64,000 nt of DNA from Bradyrhizobium erythrophlei. GTDB lineage: Bacteria; Pseudomonadota; Alphaproteobacteria; Rhizobiales; Xanthobacteraceae. A program made the translations under genes and the position numbers. The stretch lies in NCBI RefSeq assembly GCF_900129505.1, contig NZ_LT670818.1:3286001-3350000 (forward strand), in the 5' to 3' direction. The notes below the pieces were generated by a model. The model was not told the origin of the DNA. It searched no databases and saw nothing but the letters and a program-made list of their open reading frames with translations. Of the stretch, positions 56,696 through 64,000 are shown piece after piece (within the stretch, counting starts at the first letter, position 1; the number at the start of each line of letters is the position of its first letter).

Positions 56696-59600
56696 ATGTG
56701 GATTGTTCAAGTCGCCCTCAAGCGCCCTTACACGTTTATCGTGTTGGCATTTCTCATTGCGATCTTCGGTTCGCTGGCGGCGGTGCGGACGCCGACCGAC
56801 ATCTTCCCGAGCATTAATATTCCTGTTGTCAGCGTGGTCTGGACCTATTCCGGGCTGCTGCCGAAGGACATGTCAGACCGCGTCATCTACTATTACGAAC
56901 GCCAGCTGACCTCGCAGGTCAACGGCATCCAGCATGTCGAGTCGCAGTCGCTGAGCGGCTACGGCGTCGTCAAGATCTTCTTCCAGAAGGGTGTCGACAT
57001 CGGGGCTGCGCTCGCTCAGGTGACCGCCGTGTCGCAGACCGTCCTAAAGCTCCTGCCGGCTGGCATCACTCCGCCCTATGTCCTCAGCTACAACGCATCG
57101 AGCGTTCCGATCCTCAATCTGGCGCTCTCGAGCAAGAAACTGCCCCAAGATAAGCTATTCGATCTTGGCCAGAATTTCATTCGTCCGCAGCTCGCAACCG
57201 TCAACGGTGCCGCCCTGCCTTCGCCTTATGGCGGCAAAATTCTTCAGGCTCAGGTCGACCTCGATCAGCGGGCGATGCAAACGCACAAAGTATCGGCCGA
57301 CGATGTCGTCAACGCGATCTCCGCGCAGAACCTGGTTCTTCCGGCTGGCACCGAGAAAATCGGCAAGTTCGAGTGGAACGTCGATCTCAATGCAAGTCCA
57401 ACCCTGCTGGATCACATCAACGACCTTCCGCTGAAGAAGGTCGACGGCACAGTCATTCATATTCGCGACGTCGCCTATGCGCATGACGGCTCGCCGCCGC
57501 AGACCAATATTGTTCGGGTCAATGGCGCCAGGGCCGTGCTGATGTCGATCCTCAATGCCGGGTCGGCCTCGACCCTGGACATTATCGCCGGCATCAAGGC
57601 GCGACTGCCCAGGATCGAGGGGGGGTTGCCGTCCGGGCTCGACCTCAAGATGGTCGGGGATCAGTCGCCCTTCATCAGGTCCGCCATCTCCGGCGTTGTT
57701 CGCGAAGGCGTCATTGCCGCCGCGCTGACCGGACTGATGATCCTGCTGTTCCTCGGAAGCTGGCGCTTGACCATCATCGTCCTGATCACGATCCCGCTCG
57801 CTATCCTGTTCTCACTCACCGCCCTGTCCTGGCTCGGCGAAACGATCAATACGATGACGCTCGGGGGGCTCGCGCTTGCGGTTGGAATCCTGGTCGACGA
57901 GAGCACCGTTACACTTGAAAATATGAACTGGCATCTGGAGCAGGGCAAGGCGCTGGAACCGGCTATCCTGGACGGCGCCCAGCAGATCGTCATTCCGGCA
58001 TTCGTCACGCTGGTCTGCATGTGCATCGTATTCGCGCCGATGTTCCAGCTTGGCGGCGTCGCCGGCTATCTGTTCATGCCGTTGGCGGAAGCCGTCATTT
58101 TCGCTCTTATCGGGTCCTTTCTGCTGTCCCGCACCTTGGTCCCGACCTTGGCCAAGTACTTGATGCGGGCGCCGCATCCGGCCCACGGCGCTGCCGATGA
58201 TCGCGGAGGTCCGGTCGCCCCGTCGCGAAATCCGCTGAAGCGTTTCCAACTCGGATTCGAGCATCGGTTCGAGCAAATCCGCGACGCCTACCACAGACTT
58301 CTCTCGCGCGCGCTCGGGCGTCCGAAGTTGTTTGCCGCCGGATTCCTGGCTTTTGTCGTGCCGTCGTTCGCCCTAGTGCCGTTTCTCGGCCAGAATTTCT
58401 TTCCGTCCGTCGATGCCGGGCAAATCCTGATCCATGTGCGGGCGCAGGCCGGAACGCGCATCGAGGAAACCGCGCGCCTGTGCGACCAAGTCGACCAGGA
58501 AATTCGCCGGACGATTCCGCCGAATCAGCTCGCGAGCGTCGTGACCAATATCGGACTGCCGATCAGCGGCATCAACGTTGCCTATAACAACACCGGCACG
58601 ATCGGTCCGTCGGATGCGGATATTATGATTTCACTGCACGAGAACCACGCGCCGACGGCGGGCTACGTCAAGCAGCTGCGGGCGCTGCTGCCGCAGAAAT
58701 TCCCCGGCACAACCTTCGCATTCCTGCCGGCCGACATCGTGGCGCAGATCCTCAATTTCGGCCTGCCGGCGCCGATCGATCTGCAAGTGATCGGAAACAA
58801 GCAGGAGGCCAACTACGCTTATGCGACCGATCTCCTCAAGCGGATCCGCAAAGTCCCCGGGATCGCAGACCTGCGCATCCAGCAGACCTACAGCTATCCG
58901 CAAATCAATGTCGCGGTCGATCGGACGCTCGCGGACGAGGTTGGGCTGAGCCAGCGCGACGTCGCCGACAGCCTTCTCGTCACGCTGTCCGGCAGCGGCC
59001 AAGTGAAGCCGAATTTCTGGCTCAATACCAAGAACGGCGTGTCCTACCCGATCGTGGCGCAGACGCCGCAGTACCGGATCGACACCATGTCCGATCTCGC
59101 CAATGTTCCGATCACGTCCCAGAAATCCGGCACGCCGCAATATCTCGGCGGGCTCGCTGATTTTTCCATCGGTCCGAGCGCGGGAGTCGTATCGCATTAC
59201 GATGCGCAGCCGGTGATCGATGTCTACGGCGCCACCCAAGGACGAGACCTTGGCGCGGTCGCCTCTGACATCCGCCGCATTATCGCTGAGACCAAAAAGG
59301 ACGTCCCGGCCGGTTCCTACGTGGCGCTGCGCGGGCAAGTCCAGACCATGACGAGTGCCTATGACCAGCTCTATCTCGGCCTGCTCAGCGCGATCGTGCT
59401 GGTTTATCTGGTGATCGCGGTCAATTTCCAATCCTGGCTCGATCCGCTCATTATCATCTCGGCCTTGCCCGGGGCGCTCGCCGGCATTGTCTGGATGCTG
59501 TTCATGACCGAGACGACGTTGTCGGTCCCTGCGCTGACGGGGGCCCTGATGTGCATGGGCATTGCCACGGCAAACAGCGTTCTGATCGTCAGTTTCGCGC

Positions 59601-59905
59601 GCGAAAAGCTCGAGGAAGGGTTGGACGCGACCGCCGCGGCGCTCGAGGCCGGGTTCACCCGTTTCCGACCGGTGATGATGACCGCGCTCGCGATGCTCAT
59701 CGGCATGATGCCCATGGCATTCGCGATGGGTGACGGCGGTGAGCAGAACGCTCCGCTCGGGCGAGCCGTGATCGGCGGGCTCCTTATTGCAACGTTGGCG
59801 ACGCTGTTCTTCGTTCCCACGGTGTTCAGCCTTTTGCATCGCCGCCACAGTCGCGCGCCCGAGGGGAGGCCGGGTTTCGACGAGATCGCGGAACCTGTCA
59901 CCTGA
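56696..59905 (+). CDS. RND efflux permease, divergent subfamily
   Basis: A 1069-residue RND transporter, full length, with twelve membrane segments and two large periplasmic loops. The TM4 site reads ILVDESTVTLEN with Asp401-Glu402 in place of the usual Asp-Asp. The TM10 position held by Lys in AcrB is Asn960 (GIATANSVLIVSFARE). The proton relay therefore differs from that of the first RND pump in the window. It is the first gene of an operon with an adaptor 13 bases downstream, followed by a truncated outer-membrane factor. Substrates are unknown; the overall layout resembles pumps for drugs or aromatic compounds rather than metals. Confidence 0.92.
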   Translation: MWIVQVALKRPYTFIVLAFLIAIFGSLAAVRTPTDIFPSINIPVVSVVWTYSGLLPKDMSDRVIYYYERQLTSQVNGIQHVESQSLSGYGVVKIFFQKGVDIGAALAQVTAVSQTVLKLLPAGITPPYVLSYNASSVPILNLALSSKKLPQDKLFDLGQNFIRPQLATVNGAALPSPYGGKILQAQVDLDQRAMQTHKVSADDVVNAISAQNLVLPAGTEKIGKFEWNVDLNASPTLLDHINDLPLKKVDGTVIHIRDVAYAHDGSPPQTNIVRVNGARAVLMSILNAGSASTLDIIAGIKARLPRIEGGLPSGLDLKMVGDQSPFIRSAISGVVREGVIAAALTGLMILLFLGSWRLTIIVLITIPLAILFSLTALSWLGETINTMTLGGLALAVGILVDESTVTLENMNWHLEQGKALEPAILDGAQQIVIPAFVTLVCMCIVFAPMFQLGGVAGYLFMPLAEAVIFALIGSFLLSRTLVPTLAKYLMRAPHPAHGAADDRGGPVAPSRNPLKRFQLGFEHRFEQIRDAYHRLLSRALGRPKLFAAGFLAFVVPSFALVPFLGQNFFPSVDAGQILIHVRAQAGTRIEETARLCDQVDQEIRRTIPPNQLASVVTNIGLPISGINVAYNNTGTIGPSDADIMISLHENHAPTAGYVKQLRALLPQKFPGTTFAFLPADIVAQILNFGLPAPIDLQVIGNKQEANYAYATDLLKRIRKVPGIADLRIQQTYSYPQINVAVDRTLADEVGLSQRDVADSLLVTLSGSGQVKPNFWLNTKNGVSYPIVAQTPQYRIDTMSDLANVPITSQKSGTPQYLGGLADFSIGPSAGVVSHYDAQPVIDVYGATQGRDLGAVASDIRRIIAETKKDVPAGSYVALRGQVQTMTSAYDQLYLGLLSAIVLVYLVIAVNFQSWLDPLIIISALPGALAGIVWMLFMTETTLSVPALTGALMCMGIATANSVLIVSFAREKLEEGLDATAAALEAGFTRFRPVMMTALAMLIGMMPMAFAMGDGGEQNAPLGRAVIGGLLIATLATLFFVPTVFSLLHRRHSRAPEGRPGFDEIAEPVT

Positions 59906-59918
59906 AGGGAGAACCGAC

Positions 59919-61184
59919 GTGTCGGAACACGAAGACAAAGCGCCAGAAGCTATTCCGGCGAAGCGGCAGCCGCGCACGATGTCACGATTGCTGAGCGTAA
60001 GTGCCGTCGCCGTCTTGATGGCGGTTGCCGCTGAGGGAATCTGGCATCGTCAGTTGCAAGAGAAAGCGGTCGCCGCATGGACTGACGCCGCCGCGATTCC
60101 CGTTGTCAACATTGTTCATCCCACCAAAGGCGCGCCGGAGCAGCAAGTCGTCCTGCCCGGCGATATCCATGCCTGGTACGAAGCGCCGCTTTACGCGAGG
60201 GTCAACGGCTACCTGAAAAATTGGTACTTCGACTTCGGCGCTCAGGTGAAGAAAGGTCAAGTGCTCGCCGATATCGACACGCCGCAAATCGACGCCGAGT
60301 TGACCGCCGCCAAGGCCAAGCTCAATGCGGCAAGCGCCGCGGTCAAGGTTCGGGACGCCGAAGCCCAGTTCGCCAAGACGACCTACGAGCGCTGGCGGGA
60401 CTCGCCGCGCGGCGTGGTATCGGTCCAGGAACAGGACTCCAAACAGGCGGACTATCAGAGTGGCATGGCACGCCTCAACGCGGCCAAAGCCGATATGGCT
60501 GTGGCCCAGGCCGATGTTGATCGCCTGGAATCGCTGCAAGCCTTCAAGCAGGTGGTCGCCCCCTTCGATGGCACCGTGACCGCGCGCGAAACCGACATCG
60601 GTGCACTCATCAATGCCGGCAGCAACGGCACGGCGCGGGAACTGTTTAGCGTGGCGGACACTCACAAGGTGCGCATCTACGTCAAGGTGCCCCAGCGGCT
60701 GGCCGGTAACATTCACCGGGGCCTGACGGCCGAGTTACGGCTGCCGCAATATCCGGGCAAGGTCTTTATGGCAAAGGCAACATCGACCTCACGTTCGGTC
60801 AACACGTCATCTCGAACGCTGCTGGTCGAACTTCAGGCAGACAACCCGGCAGGGCTGCTTCAGCCCGGTACCTATGTCGAAGCTCAGTTGAACCTTCCGA
60901 GCGATCCCAACACCCTGCTGATTCCGTCAAGCGCGATATTGTTCCGGCAACATGGCCTGGAAGCCTCGGTAGTCGGCGACGGCGATAAGGTCACGCTGAA
61001 GAAGATCAGTTTGGGCCGGAATCTCGGAGTCCAGGTTGAAGTGACAGGCGGTCTCGTGCCGACCGACCGGATCGTCGATAGCCCACCTGATTCACTCGGA
61101 TCTGGCGACGTCGTGCGCATTGCCGGTGGTCCCGCCCCAACCAACCCGCCGGTTGGGTCAGAAATGGAAGCTGAGGCGAACTAG
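59919..61184 (+). CDS. RND efflux periplasmic adaptor (membrane fusion protein)
   Basis: A 421-residue adaptor for the permease at 56696-59905. The N-terminal anchor is about residues 22-41 (RLLSVSAVAVLMAVAAEGIW). Lipoyl-type segments GDIHAWYEAPLYARVNGYLK and VVAPFDGTVTARETDIGALI flank a helical hairpin, with VPQRLAGNIHRGLTAELRLP in the barrel domain. It starts with GTG at 59919 behind GAAGGGA, 13 bases after the permease stop. Just past the stop, GGCCGGCG (61185-61192) and CGTCGGCC (61198-61205) can form a hairpin without a T run. Confidence 0.9.
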   Translation: MSEHEDKAPEAIPAKRQPRTMSRLLSVSAVAVLMAVAAEGIWHRQLQEKAVAAWTDAAAIPVVNIVHPTKGAPEQQVVLPGDIHAWYEAPLYARVNGYLKNWYFDFGAQVKKGQVLADIDTPQIDAELTAAKAKLNAASAAVKVRDAEAQFAKTTYERWRDSPRGVVSVQEQDSKQADYQSGMARLNAAKADMAVAQADVDRLESLQAFKQVVAPFDGTVTARETDIGALINAGSNGTARELFSVADTHKVRIYVKVPQRLAGNIHRGLTAELRLPQYPGKVFMAKATSTSRSVNTSSRTLLVELQADNPAGLLQPGTYVEAQLNLPSDPNTLLIPSSAILFRQHGLEASVVGDGDKVTLKKISLGRNLGVQVEVTGGLVPTDRIVDSPPDSLGSGDVVRIAGGPAPTNPPVGSEMEAEAN

Positions 61185-61514
61185 GGCCGGCGGCTTGCGT
61201 CGGCCACGCACCCTGCCATCGCGATCATTGACGAAAGAATGAGGTAGCGTTTCGAAGGGGGGCAAGATCGGGTAGAGGATGGGAATGTCGCGCAGATCGA
61301 ATCTTACCCCAAGAAGGTGATAAGGTTGCGTGAACCTTAGCAGCCAAATCGTCTCTGGAATGAAGGTTGATGCGCATGAAATCAGCTTTCGGCTTTCGGG
61401 AAAGTACTAGATACTACCATCGTTTTTTTGCGAGTCGGGGAATGTCGTGACGTGAAAGCGTCGTACGGAAATCAAACTGGATTTGTCAAACCTTCGATAA
61501 TGGCAGGGGGCGGT
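61185..61514. other. Intergenic region, no gene supported
   Basis: After the short hairpin at the adaptor stop, no frame with similarity is seen until the outer-membrane factor fragment. Codons just before 61515 (VKASYGNQTGFVK) resemble those before the intact copy at 51611, so upstream sequence was duplicated together with the gene start. Confidence 0.35.
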
Positions 61515-61748
61515 ATGAGTTCATTCCTTTCCGAGCGAGTATTTCGAAGTTGGATTGCCTGCTGGGGAGCCGTAGGTCTGTCGGCTTGCTCCGTCGGCCC
61601 TGATTTCCAGCTTCCCGAAACAGGGCTTCCGGAACACTACCTCGCTGGTGTGAACACCAGTAAGACTGTCCCGGCTTCCGAGCTCGTGGCAAGCGTCAAT
61701 CTCACGCAATGGTGGCGCTCCTTTTGGATACGTTTTGCTATGGGATAG
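61515..61748 (+). pseudogene. Outer-membrane factor, 5' fragment
   Basis: A 77-codon frame closely similar to the start of the intact factor at 50034-51611: SERVFRSWIACWGAVGLSAC (lipoprotein Cys), SVGPDFQLPETGLPEHYLAG and TVPASELVASVNLTQWWRSF. After WRSF it leaves the family (WIRFAMG) and stops. The remaining 450 codons are missing. It follows the RND permease-adaptor operon, where the third pump component is expected, so the operon has lost its own channel. Confidence 0.85.
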
Positions 61749-62300
61749 CAATGGACTGGGAAACAACGAAGGCTTCTGAAAGCATTAACAAAGGCCGCCA
61801 GAAACAACACCACCCCAGATTTCCGGTCCGATTTAAAAGCAGACATCAAGTCGCGGATGATCGATGTCCGCTCTTCCCTCAGCAGCGGACAATCGCCAGG
61901 GCGACTAGTTGGTCCGCTTTTGTGCCATTAGCGGAAGTCGCCGCGCTTTTTCAAAGGCGCGGGCCAGCAAGGACCCGATGACAAGGATGCATGACCGCAG
62001 CGGAGGACATCATTCGGGTACTGCGAGCGCAGGTTCCCATGAGCCAAGGCAAATCGCCTCACCTAGCGGACCTGAGAGAAATCTTCGACTGCCGCTCGCC
62101 TTCGTCTCTTTGACTGTCGTACTTCACCCGCAAGGACTGGAACGGCGTCACCACTCTCAAGTCCGCACGCGCCCATGGACCACGTTTTTTAACGGGGACA
62201 GTGCCTCCAATAAGCTGACGGCCGCTACCCTCCCGGCCGCAGAGGATAGCACAAGGCTGTTTCTACCCCGCGCAGGCGCGCCACGACGCTGGACAGTTTT
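61749..62300. other. Intergenic region, no gene supported
   Basis: No frame with recognisable similarity. An inverted-repeat-like block (GTCCGCTCTTCCCTCAGCAG and CGGAC near 61866-61890, with TTGGTCCGCTTTTGTGCCAT near 61911) resembles short intergenic repeats of rhizobia. Confidence 0.35.
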
Positions 62301-62543
62301 TTAGCATATAAACGGGTTATCACCGACGTCGCAATTTTCCCCGTCCGGGGGCGCCGGGGGAAATGGACCGACGCTCGGCGCTGAAATGCCGACACGGCCG
62401 TCAATATGATGGGCGGTGGGGGAAGTGCTCGCATTGGCGTCCCTTGCGCGGCGGTGCCGCGAGGTTACATGGCTCGTGCGAGCCATAGCGGGAGTTGCGA
62501 GCATGACGGCGGCGATCAGTGCGGCCGACAGAAGTTTAGTCAT
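62301..62543 (-). CDS. Small secreted protein, unknown function
   Basis: An 80-residue protein with a signal peptide (MTKLLSAALIAAVMLATPAMA). The mature part is basic, then Pro-rich (GPFPPAPPDGENC), and ends DVGDNPFIC with two Cys. GGAGAAA precedes the ATG. Upstream on the minus strand, 62609-62627 has a weak resemblance to the recurrent motif (GAAA-TTGCAAC-TTTAATCC), at a distance from the start similar to the other copies. Confidence 0.6.
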   Translation of the reverse strand: MTKLLSAALIAAVMLATPAMARTSHVTSRHRRARDANASTSPTAHHIDGRVGISAPSVGPFPPAPPDGENCDVGDNPFIC

Positions 62544-62711
62544 TTAATTTCTCCATTGCATATGAAAAGCCGACGTGACTCCTCTATGGAAATGGGGCGG
62601 TGATTGACGGATTAAAGTTGCAATTTCTTCACGTCGTTCAACGCCACGCGAGGTCGGGCGCGTCGTACTATCATTCGCCCAGCTCGAGTCCTCAAGGCGA
62701 ATTGAGCTTTG

Positions 62712-62754
62712 TGAAGTGTAATTTAATGGGGCGAGATCGCTGCCGGCTTACATC
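62712..62754 (+). promoter_or_regulatory. Recurrent activator/-10 motif, copy 12
   Basis: TGAA-GTGTAA-TTTAATGG (62712-62729), 19 bases, then TACATC (62749-62754). The following bases match those after copy 11. The next plus-strand gene starts at 62981, 226 bases on, so the leader would be long. The remainder of 62544-62980 has no supported gene. Confidence 0.5.
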
Positions 62755-62980
62755 TATCTCGATACATCTGAGCACTCGGATGCGGCAAATGAGAAACGGA
62801 GAAAATCTTTAGGGAGCGCTCCGAGAGCAGCATGCGTGACTCTCGATGAACCTGCCGCTTTTGCATAGCCTGAGGCAAAAGCTTGTATCAAAGTATGTTT
62901 GGGTGATCTGCTTTGTAAGCCTGGGGCGAGAGAGTTTCGCTGGTAGCCGGAGCGAAACAGCCAATGGAAGGGGAGCCGCC

Positions 62981-63253
62981 GTGAAGCCGCACACGAAATT
63001 TGCCGCCTTGGCCGTTGTAATGATTGCGTCGAGCTCCGTTGTCGAAGCACAAGACGGCCGCCCAACGACGGCGAGTCCGCCTGGCACGACGCAAGGGCCT
63101 TGGACCAGTGTAAAGCCCGGGAATTCAGAAAGCCGCTGTAGTCCGGGCGAATATGCGGTTGGAATCGAGGTTGAAGTCGTACCGCCCGGGGCAAAACCCT
63201 GCGCCGGGTGCGTTTCAAGACTCCGCGTTATCTGCCTACGCTACGGTATCTAA
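62981..63253 (+). CDS. Small secreted Cys-containing protein
   Basis: A 90-residue protein starting with GTG behind AAGGGGAG. The signal peptide is KPHTKFAALAVVMIASSSVV, then EAQ. The mature part has a Cys in SESRCSPGEYAVGIEVEV and a Cys cluster PCAGCVSRLRVICLRYGI at the C-terminus. The pattern of a GEYAVGIE strand followed by CAGC is seen in small rhizobial secreted proteins of unknown function. A longer frame from 62846 lacks a ribosome binding site near its start. Confidence 0.6.
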   Translation: MKPHTKFAALAVVMIASSSVVEAQDGRPTTASPPGTTQGPWTSVKPGNSESRCSPGEYAVGIEVEVVPPGAKPCAGCVSRLRVICLRYGI

Positions 63254-63372
63254 TTATCTGTCGGCTTCGCCCACGCGTTTGGTGCGCAGGGCGGAGATTA
63301 CTCACGGCCCTCCCCCTGTGATTGCTCCAGCTTAGCAGAGTCCTTGGTGAAGCCGGCCGTTAGGTCGTGGGC

Positions 63373-63708
63373 TTAGCACAAGCGGCACGCTCCCCAGGAT
63401 CCGCAACACGCGCCACCCCCGCAGCCACCGAACCCGATCCCGCAGCCACCGAACCCGAACCCGATGCCACCGAATCCGATGCCGATCCCGCAGCCGCAGC
63501 AACCACGGAAGCCGCCGCAACCACGGCAGCCACCGCACCCGCCACCGCCACAACCACGGACGCCGCCGCACCCGCCGCCTCCTCGGCAGCCGCCGCAACC
63601 GCCGCCACCACCATGGCCGCAACCTCCGCATCCGCGGGCGAGCTGCACGCCGCCACCAACGTTTTCCCTATCGAAGACATAGAACGTGGCGAGACTGACG
63701 TCGCTCAT
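63373..63708 (-). CDS. Cys/Gly-rich peptide, RiPP-precursor-like
   Basis: A 111-residue protein with 18 Cys, nearly all in a Gly-rich tail. The first 26 residues (MSDVSLATFYVFDRENVGGG, then VQLARG) contain no Cys and resemble a leader. The rest is built from GCGG, CGGC and GFGG units, ending CCGSWGACRLC. AGAGGAA lies next to the ATG at 63708. Repeated CGG units are known from thiazole/oxazole-modified precursors of the heterocycloanthracin type and from Cys-rich structural proteins. No modifying enzyme gene is seen in the window; the neighbourhood beyond 64000 is not visible. The frame is open upstream to 63834. Confidence 0.55.
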   Translation of the reverse strand: MSDVSLATFYVFDRENVGGGVQLARGCGGCGHGGGGGCGGCRGGGGCGGVRGCGGGGCGGCRGCGGFRGCCGCGIGIGFGGIGFGFGGCGIGFGGCGGGACCGSWGACRLC

Positions 63709-64000
63709 TTCCTCTTCGCTGAGAACGAAGCGCTGATTGGGCGAGGTATTGTCATATTGCGGGGATACCGGCAGTGGGCATCGTGGATGCGGACGTACTA
63801 CCCACTTTTGACAGGCCGTGTCCAGTAGCGCCACAGCATCTTGCCGTCTACTTTCGCTTGTATAGCAAAAGTCGATTATTGCTGAACAAAGAACACGGCC
63901 CGTGCAACAGGATTAGATGCCTGTCAAAAAAATCGAACACCGGCATCGCGGGTGCACTTGATCATCTGGAACTCGGACGAAAGGATCGATAAATCGGCGT

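Noticed and set aside
58631..59977. 448-codon minus-strand frame opposite the RND permease
   Set aside because: Shadow frame, rich in Arg/His/Asp/Gln as expected for antisense of a GC-rich membrane protein gene.
61860..61930. Short GTCCGCT-type repeats as a possible RNA gene
   Set aside because: Resembles common rhizobial intergenic debris; no stable fold or promoter could be argued from sequence alone.
1..64000. CRISPR array, rRNA genes, phage structural genes
   Set aside because: No regularly spaced direct repeats, rRNA-like blocks or phage protein families were seen on either strand.

Overview
The window looks like a chromosomal accessory region of an alphaproteobacterium, most likely Bradyrhizobium or a close relative. 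The reasons are the high GC content, a phasin, FixJ-type response regulators, an RpoH-family sigma factor, Tat-exported oxalate decarboxylase and catalase-like proteins, small Cys-containing and Gly-rich secreted proteins of rhizobial type, and many broken insertion sequences and decayed genes. This assignment is inferred from gene families only.

Layout. 1-2.6 kb: a Gly-rich secreted protein, a strong intergenic terminator, an FMN reductase with its HxlR regulator, and a small secreted protein. 2.9-10.4 kb: a histidine kinase/OmpR regulator pair, divergent from a second OmpR regulator that leads into an RND pump (adaptor plus permease). 10.4-17.1 kb: a decayed IS30 transposase and a giant Ser/Thr kinase-ATPase-histidine kinase split by a frameshift. 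17.5-29.2 kb: a respiratory and stress block with Tat-exported oxalate decarboxylase, a DsrE-like protein, a cyanide-insensitive-type bd oxidase (cydAB), a di-heme cytochrome c, a truncated RND permease, a small secreted protein and a YdeP-like molybdopterin oxidoreductase. 29.4-37.7 kb: regulators, namely an RpoH-type sigma factor, a receiverless winged-helix protein, a lone receiver, a FixJ-type regulator beside the remains of its kinase, and a winged-helix/NB-ARC/TPR regulator. 38-47 kb: an amidohydrolase, a Mth938-like protein, a CapA-like protein, debris (RNase Z-like, ModA-like and cold-shock fragments), a phasin, a Crp/Fnr regulator and a PLP enzyme. 47.1-49.6 kb: an IS21 element with an amber codon in istA, abutting a truncated SAM-domain gene. 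50-64 kb: an outer-membrane factor, a porin, a catalase-like peroxidase, a second RND pump followed by a truncated outer-membrane factor, small secreted proteins and a Cys/Gly-rich peptide.

The most interesting signal is not a gene. A sequence of the form T(A/G)AA-N6-TTTA(A/G)TGG recurs about twelve times. In eleven copies it is followed, after exactly 19 bases, by a -10-like hexamer. Where a gene follows, it lies 29-64 bases beyond the hexamer in eight cases. These genes are oxalate decarboxylase, the DsrE-like protein, cydAB, the RND fragment, the small secreted protein, the RpoH-type sigma factor, the catalase-like protein and the second RND pump. The geometry fits an activator site centred near -42, which suggests one dispersed regulon. 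Its functions (oxalate decarboxylation to formate, a YdeP-like oxidoreductase, a bd-type terminal oxidase, peroxidase, heat-shock-type sigma factor, efflux) suggest an acid, low-oxygen or envelope-stress response. The regulator is not identified; the FixJ-type protein at 32967-33635 is one candidate.
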